From Nostoc sp. NMS8 (GTDB taxonomy: Bacteria > Cyanobacteriota > Cyanobacteriia > Cyanobacteriales > Nostocaceae), in the NCBI RefSeq assembly GCF_017115045.1, contig NZ_JABXKK010000104.1:148466-212465 (forward strand): 64,000 bases of DNA, read 5' to 3'. The position numbers were made by a program, and so were the translations under genes. The notes beneath the pieces are model-generated. The model was not told where the DNA came from, did no database searches, and saw nothing but the letters and a program-made list of their open reading frames with translations. This document shows positions 59,725-64,000 of the stretch, piece after piece. Within the stretch, counting starts at the first letter, position 1. Each line of letters starts with the position of its first letter.

Positions 59725-60759
59725 ATGCAGACATACGGCAATCCCAACCTCAAATTTGATTGGTGGACAGGTAACGCCCGCTTCGCCAATCTCTCTGGCT
59801 TATTTATCGGCGCTCATGTGGCACAAGCGGCGCTGACGACGCTCTGGGCTGGGGCGTTTACATGGTTTGAAATCTCTCGCTACAATCCCGAAGTACCAAT
59901 GGGTGAGCAGGGGTTGATTTTGCTTCCCCACTTAGCCACTTTGGGTTTTGGTGTGGGCGCAGGTGGTCAGGTAGTTGATACTTACCCTTATTTCGTTATT
60001 GGCGCTTTACACTTAATTTCTTCTGCTGTGCTTGGTGCAGGGGCACTTTTCCACACCTTCAAAGCTCCAAAAAACTTAAAAGATGCCACTGGTCGCGCTC
60101 GGAAATTTCACTTTACATGGGATGACCCGAAAAAACTTGGGTTTATCTTAGGACATCACCTAATTTTCTTGGGATTAGGTGCTTTACTCCTAGTAGGAAA
60201 AGCCATGTTCTGGGGAGGACTGTACGACTCGACAATTCACGATGTTCGAGTTGTCACCGACCCCACCCTGAATCCCTTGGTCATTTATGGCTATCAAACT
60301 CACTTTGCCACTGTTAACAACTTAGAAGATTTAGTCGGTGGTCATATCTACGTAGGTTTGTTACTCATTGGCGGCGGTATTTGGCACATCCTCATAGAGC
60401 CTTTAGCTTGGGCGAAAAAACTTTTAATCTTCTCCGGTGAAGCCATCCTTTCCTACTCTTTGGGCGGTATTGCTTTAGCGGGATTTGTTGCAGCTTACTT
60501 TTGTGCGGTAAATACCTTAGCTTATCCTGTGGAATTTTATGGCTCTACCTTGGAAGTAAAACTCGGAGTTAGCCCTTATTTTGCCGACAGCATTAAGTTA
60601 GCAAACGGTGGCTACACTTCTAGAGCATGGTTAGCAAATGCCCATTTCTTCTTAGCTTTCTTCTTCTTGCAAGGTCATCTGTGGCACGCTCTGCGAGCAA
60701 TTGGCGTTGACTTTAGCCGAATTGAAAGGGCAATAAATGCCATCGGTAGCGAATCGTAA
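59725..60759 (+). CDS. isiA: IsiA, iron-stress-induced chlorophyll protein (CP43')
   Basis: The 344-residue product is the closest match in the window to canonical IsiA. It begins MQTYGNPNLKFDWWTGNARF and has GEQGLILLPHLATLGFGVG, NNLEDLVGGHIYVG and SGEAILSYSLGGIALAG, with RAWLANAHFFLAFFFLQGHLWHAL at the end. It forms chlorophyll-binding rings around photosystem I in iron-starved cells. The length and six-helix pattern are standard. It follows isiC after a long promoter region and precedes a shorter paralogue. Confidence 0.96.
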   Translation: MQTYGNPNLKFDWWTGNARFANLSGLFIGAHVAQAALTTLWAGAFTWFEISRYNPEVPMGEQGLILLPHLATLGFGVGAGGQVVDTYPYFVIGALHLISSAVLGAGALFHTFKAPKNLKDATGRARKFHFTWDDPKKLGFILGHHLIFLGLGALLLVGKAMFWGGLYDSTIHDVRVVTDPTLNPLVIYGYQTHFATVNNLEDLVGGHIYVGLLLIGGGIWHILIEPLAWAKKLLIFSGEAILSYSLGGIALAGFVAAYFCAVNTLAYPVEFYGSTLEVKLGVSPYFADSIKLANGGYTSRAWLANAHFFLAFFFLQGHLWHALRAIGVDFSRIERAINAIGSES

Positions 60760-60762
60760 AAC

Positions 60763-60803
60763 AATTTTGGATTTTAGATTTTCATAATCTAAAATCCAAA
60801 ATT
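60763..60803. repeat. Perfect 18-bp inverted repeat between isiA and the next antenna gene
   Basis: aattttggattttagatt (60763-60780) pairs exactly with aatctaaaatccaaaatt (60786-60803) around the loop ttcat. It is one of the ggattttaga/tctaaaatcc repeat family also seen at 32130-32200. It may act as a terminator or RNA-stability element for isiA. Confidence 0.7.
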
Positions 60804-60829
60804 CAAAATGCTCATAAAGGTATTTAACT

Positions 60830-61798
60830 ATGACAATTACAACTGATAGAACCTTAGCAGCAGACACAAATTTATCGTGGTTAGTGGGTAATGCCCGTTT
60901 AATTGATTTATCTGGTCAATTATTAGGCGCTCACATTGCTCATGCAGGCTTAATTATGTTTTGGGTAGGAGCAATCACAATATCTGAAGTTACACGCTTT
61001 GTTCCTAGCGTACCAATGTATGAACAGGGATTGACTTTGTTACCCCACTTAGCAACTTTGGGCTGGGGTGTCGGTGCTGGAGGTGAAGTAGTCGATACCT
61101 ACCCCTATTTTGTAATTGGCATTTTGCACTTAGTTGCATCTGCTGTATTGGGTGCAGGTGGACTTTTTCATGTTTTCCGTGGTTCGGCAATTTTATATAA
61201 TACCGGTGGACAGACGGCAAAATTTCACTATGAATGGAATGACCCCAAGCAATTGAGTTTAATTTTAGGTCATCACCTAATTATTCTGGGTTTGGGAGCA
61301 TTTTTGTTAGTGCTAAAGGCAACAATTTTTGGCGGAATTTATGATACTAATTTGGGAAATGTCCGCCTGATTAGCAATCCCAATTTAAACCCAGGAACAA
61401 TTTTTGGTTACTTAGTTGGTTTAAAGGATGGTAACTGGAATCCTTTAGGGATGGCAAGTGTTGATAACTTGGAAGATGTCATTGGTGGGCATATTTGGAT
61501 TGGCTTTATCTTAATTGCTGGTGGTGCATGGCATATTCTTGTACAACCTTTTGCCTGGATAAGACGAATTTTACCAATTGACAATGGTGAAGAAATTCTT
61601 TCTTATAGCTTGCTGGGTTTAGCTTTGATGGCTTGGATTTCTACTGCGTTCGTAGCATATAACACGACAGTTTTTCCGAGAGAATTTTACGGCTCTGAAC
61701 GTCTAGGATTGGCAGATATTCAGTTTTTCCTTGGTGTAGTAGCATTCTTAGGTTATGTTTGGCATTCTTGGCGATCGTCGCATCAAAATAATAGTTAA
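60830..61798 (+). CDS. CP43'/IsiA-family antenna protein (short paralogue)
   Basis: The 322-residue product has the family blocks LIDLSGQLLGAHIAHAGLI, GLTLLPHLATLGWGVG, DNLEDVIGGHIWIG and EEILSYSLLGLAL. It is the shortest of the four paralogues. It also lacks the WxxNAHFWL block near the C-terminus and ends with YVWHSWRSSHQN. The sequence resembles Pcb/IsiA-type proteins more than CP43. It lies 70 bases after isiA with an inverted repeat between, so it may be co-transcribed or form its own unit. Its position relative to photosystem I or II is unknown. Confidence 0.9.
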   Translation: MTITTDRTLAADTNLSWLVGNARLIDLSGQLLGAHIAHAGLIMFWVGAITISEVTRFVPSVPMYEQGLTLLPHLATLGWGVGAGGEVVDTYPYFVIGILHLVASAVLGAGGLFHVFRGSAILYNTGGQTAKFHYEWNDPKQLSLILGHHLIILGLGAFLLVLKATIFGGIYDTNLGNVRLISNPNLNPGTIFGYLVGLKDGNWNPLGMASVDNLEDVIGGHIWIGFILIAGGAWHILVQPFAWIRRILPIDNGEEILSYSLLGLALMAWISTAFVAYNTTVFPREFYGSERLGLADIQFFLGVVAFLGYVWHSWRSSHQNNS

Positions 61799-61828
61799 TT
61801 AAGTTTCTCTCAACACTAGCTAAATGAA

Positions 61829-61874
61829 GTCTAATGCCTGCGGTTAACAGCAGTAGACTGTGGGCATTTTTTTT
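61829..61874 (+). terminator. Terminator with an alternative hairpin after the last antenna gene
   Basis: aatgcc (61833-61838) pairs with ggcatt (61863-61868) and is followed by a run of Ts, forming a terminator. A mutually exclusive pairing exists: agtcta (61829-61834) with tagact (61854-61859), with ctgc/gcag stacked inside. This gives an attenuator-like choice just before the gene at 61897. Confidence 0.5.
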
Positions 61875-61896
61875 AGATTTTTTATGAGGATAACTA

Positions 61897-62172
61897 ATGT
61901 TAAGTATGATTTTGTGTGCATTTTGCACTTGGACAGTAATGATTCTATTTATTTCGAGTTTCTGGTTAACCTTAAAAAAAGGAGTAATTCATTTAAAAAA
62001 GCTGCATGAAATTCCTTGCTCTGGTTGCGAATATTTCACTAACGACTACCGTCTCAAATGTACTATACACCCAAAAAAAGCTTGTTCTGAGGAAGCGATC
62101 GCTTGTATTGATTTTGAGCCTAAAACCTCTGCCTGTAATGCTTGCCAGAAGGGACGACGAAAGCTTTGTTAA
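61897..62172 (+). CDS. Small Cys-rich membrane-anchored protein
   Basis: The 91-residue product has an N-terminal membrane helix (residues about 5-25) and a soluble Cys-rich part. Cysteines are at 41, 44, 55, 63, 70, 80, 83 and 91 (IPCSGCEYF, LKCTIHP, ACSEEAIAC, SACNAC). The spacing suggests a zinc or iron-sulphur site or several disulfides. A gagga sequence at good distance precedes the ATG. I recognise it as a small protein type seen in cyanobacterial genomes, but with no assigned function. Its place next to the antenna genes may mean iron-related regulation; that is inference. Confidence 0.65.
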   Translation: MLSMILCAFCTWTVMILFISSFWLTLKKGVIHLKKLHEIPCSGCEYFTNDYRLKCTIHPKKACSEEAIACIDFEPKTSACNACQKGRRKLC

Positions 62173-62368
62173 ATTTATTTGATAATCGTTCGGTAATATG
62201 TTTAGGGTGCGATGTCTGACGACAAGCCTTACGGCTACGCATTTATGATGGGGTGTACTGTAATACGGTTCAGTTAAGATTTTTTGATAAAAATTCGCTG
62301 ATCGCGTCTCTTGCCAAATCATTTTGCCGCTAATTCTTGATGCGTTCATCCTCTCAAGCTGGGTGTAA

Positions 62369-64000
62369 TCATTCGGATAGGCGTTCTCGGAAATAAAAGC
62401 GATATAAATTACAAAGGCATTGAACTTCGTTTCCTTTAAATTTAATTAAGCCCAGACTGCGTAATTTAAAACTTTGTACAGAGTCTAACTTAACAGGAAT
62501 ATTACTGTTGATAACTTTTTGAAACGCTACTTTTAACAATTTATATTCTTCTAACAGTGAAAGATAAGGATGTAAAAAACCTCTAAATAATCCCTCGTCG
62601 GTGGGAGCAATTTTCAGAAATTGTTCTAAAGTTAAATTACCTGTGGCAATTTGATAAAGAGCAGTCCTTAATAAATAAGGATGACCATCAATCATTCCCC
62701 TTAATTCTCCGATTTGTGTATCTGACCAACTTAATTTATGTCGTTGGATTAATTTTTTTATTTGTGTGGCATTGAATTCTTCTATTTCCACAGATAAACC
62801 CACATTAAAGGGGGATTGATTGACATTTAGAGAAACATATACTTCTTGAGAATGAGCAATTAATAAACGCAATTTTTGCCAAATTACTTCGTTTTTATCG
62901 TTTTCATGCCAAGCTCGGAGTAGAGCAAAAAATTCTTGAGCAATTTCAGGATAAGGAAAAATTTTGTCAATATCATCTAAGCCTAACACTAGAGGAGTAT
63001 CAATATTTTTTAATAAATATTCTTTTAAATAATTAGTACAGTTTATTTGATTACTTAATCTTTTTTTCCAATATTTATCTATTTGTTCTTCTAACCCTAA
63101 CTCTTCACTCAGAATTGCACAAAATCCCTGTAAAAAACTACTGAGATCGGTAAGACTTTCTTGACTCCATAAATTCAGAGAAACTGTGCGATACCCTTTT
63201 TGTTTACTATGGTCAAGAATGCGACTTATTAAGGAAGTTTTGCCCATCTTTTGGGGGGCTTTGATGCGAATTAACGCCCCTGGTTGAAAGATGAATTCAT
63301 AACATTTAATTTCCACCTCTGGACGCTCGATATAAAAGGGGGAGTTAAGAGGAACTTGACCATCAGTATTTTCAAAAATCACTGAGGAGTTATTCTGTTT
63401 TGCTTTTAATGTTGGTTGTTGAACAATGCCTAGATTAATTAGCAATTGTTGCTTAATAAACTGACTCACTCCCTTGTAAACTAAATTCTCTGTTGATTTT
63501 GGCTTGGTGATAGAAAGATGGTCGTCATCTGTAGCGGTAGGTTGGACATCTTTGATGCCTGGGTTAGCGCTATCTGGATCTACAACTAAAAAACCTTGAG
63601 TGGGCTTAGTTTCAAAATAAACTTTTGTAGCAATTTCCAAGGAATCAACATTTTGCCGATACCACTCGTTAAGTTGACGCAGTTGGGGAATATGTACTTT
63701 CAGTTCGTCAACACTGACAGAGCTTCGTGCCAAAATCCCAATTTTATCGACTAAGTTGGCGAGATGAGAACCAGTGTGAGGAGTGGAGAGGAATACAATA
63801 CCTTTTGTCTGTTCAATAATTACTATTTTTTTAAATGTCTGAGCATTACGCAGCATTTCTTTGATTAATAATCCACCCATGCTATGAGTGATAAAAATTA
63901 TTGGGTATTTGCCAATATCATTAACTTGTAAATATTCTAGTAAATTAGGACTTACGCATTGACAGAATAACAAAATAGTGAATTCATAAATAAGGGTCGT
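62369..64000 (-). CDS. Lipase-like and AAA ATPase protein, 5' end missing
   Basis: The visible part is about 534 residues and stays open to the window edge. The first 60-180 residues resemble an alpha/beta-hydrolase (IIFITHSMGGLLIKEML, with the nucleophile in HSMGG, then IVFLSTPHTGSHLA). After a linker, a STAND/AAA-like ATPase follows with Walker A APQKMGKTS, Walker B LVLGLDDIDKIF and a C-terminal wing (LRSLGLIKFKGNEVQCL). Lipase-AAA fusions occur as possible defence or signalling effectors. Upstream of about 63950 the reading turns into an insertion-sequence-like end (aggacttacgcatt), so the gene may have been cut there. Confidence 0.7.
   Translation of the reverse strand, partial: TTLIYEFTILLFCQCVSPNLLEYLQVNDIGKYPIIFITHSMGGLLIKEMLRNAQTFKKIVIIEQTKGIVFLSTPHTGSHLANLVDKIGILARSSVSVDELKVHIPQLRQLNEWYRQNVDSLEIATKVYFETKPTQGFLVVDPDSANPGIKDVQPTATDDDHLSITKPKSTENLVYKGVSQFIKQQLLINLGIVQQPTLKAKQNNSSVIFENTDGQVPLNSPFYIERPEVEIKCYEFIFQPGALIRIKAPQKMGKTSLISRILDHSKQKGYRTVSLNLWSQESLTDLSSFLQGFCAILSEELGLEEQIDKYWKKRLSNQINCTNYLKEYLLKNIDTPLVLGLDDIDKIFPYPEIAQEFFALLRAWHENDKNEVIWQKLRLLIAHSQEVYVSLNVNQSPFNVGLSVEIEEFNATQIKKLIQRHKLSWSDTQIGELRGMIDGHPYLLRTALYQIATGNLTLEQFLKIAPTDEGLFRGFLHPYLSLLEEYKLLKVAFQKVINSNIPVKLDSVQSFKLRSLGLIKFKGNEVQCLCNLYRFYFRERLSE
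63946..64000. mobile_element. Possible insertion-sequence end at the window edge
   Basis: aggacttacgcattgacaga begins at 63947 and resembles termini I associate with cyanobacterial IS elements. It continues into AT-rich non-coding-like DNA to the window end. No transposase is visible in the window, so this needs sequence beyond it. Confidence 0.3.

Noticed and set aside
61993..62349. Minus-strand open frame of 118 codons
   Set aside because: It overlaps the better-supported Cys-rich gene on the plus strand, has no ribosome site and reads as low-conservation sequence.
1..64000. Search for tRNA, rRNA or intact transposase genes
   Set aside because: No tRNA-like cloverleaf, rRNA segment or transposase frame could be recognised by reading.

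Overview
The window looks like chromosomal DNA from a filamentous, probably heterocyst-forming cyanobacterium of the Nostoc/Anabaena type. The evidence is the many HIP1 octamers (gcgatcgc), heptamer-type short tandem repeats between genes, and a set of photosynthesis genes with cyanobacterial forms: thf1/psb29, cpcT, ndhS, psbO and an isiA cluster. I see no rRNA or tRNA gene, no intact transposase and no prophage. Most of the window is ordinary chromosomal backbone.

Region 1 (1-13.5 kb) holds housekeeping and photosynthesis genes: the tail of a membrane protein, thf1, a phycobilin lyase (cpcT), a STAS anti-sigma antagonist, hemF, an SRPBCC protein, mrp, rodA, ndhS, a HAS-barrel-like protein, a CPA2 cation/proton antiporter with universal-stress domains, and a pair that makes UDP-glucuronate and UDP-xylose. 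Region 2 (13.5-23.4 kb) has a DUF2993 protein, a decayed two-gene DUF262 locus, cinA, glyA, a three-repeat orphan CRISPR remnant, a small gene plus a lipoprotein next to a SigF-type sigma factor, and psbO.

Region 3 (23.5-30.1 kb) is a two-gene minus-strand unit: an AAA-type ATPase followed by a 1683-residue STAND ATPase with 14 WD40 repeats. It is the best candidate here for a poorly described signalling or conflict system. Region 4 (30.6-47.9 kb) carries the division genes ftsQ and ftsZ, the glutathione pair gshB and grxC, a PEP-CTERM protein, hflX (apparently without an AUG start), an amidase, an 1801-residue Ser/Thr kinase-AAA-GAF-histidine kinase, hisA and the DUF3593/DUF2499 membrane pair. 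Two giant genes in regions 3 and 4 appear to have absorbed intergenic-type short repeats in frame.

Region 5 (48.3-61.8 kb) begins with csaB and then reads as an iron-limitation island. It has a PepSY membrane protein, an AMIN-containing TonB-dependent siderophore receptor and an AraC/PchR-type regulator. These are followed by four CP43'/IsiA-family antenna genes (one fused to a PsaL domain) interleaved with isiB flavodoxin and isiC. Similar AT-rich operator-like sequences lie before the receptor and its regulator, and another pair before two antenna genes. The inferred logic is ferric siderophore import, replacement of ferredoxin by flavodoxin, and remodelling of the photosystem I antenna. 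Region 6 (61.9-64 kb) has a small Cys-rich membrane protein and a lipase-like/AAA ATPase gene. The 5' part of that gene is lost at the right edge, possibly through an insertion sequence.

All family assignments come from reading the translated sequences; no database search was run.
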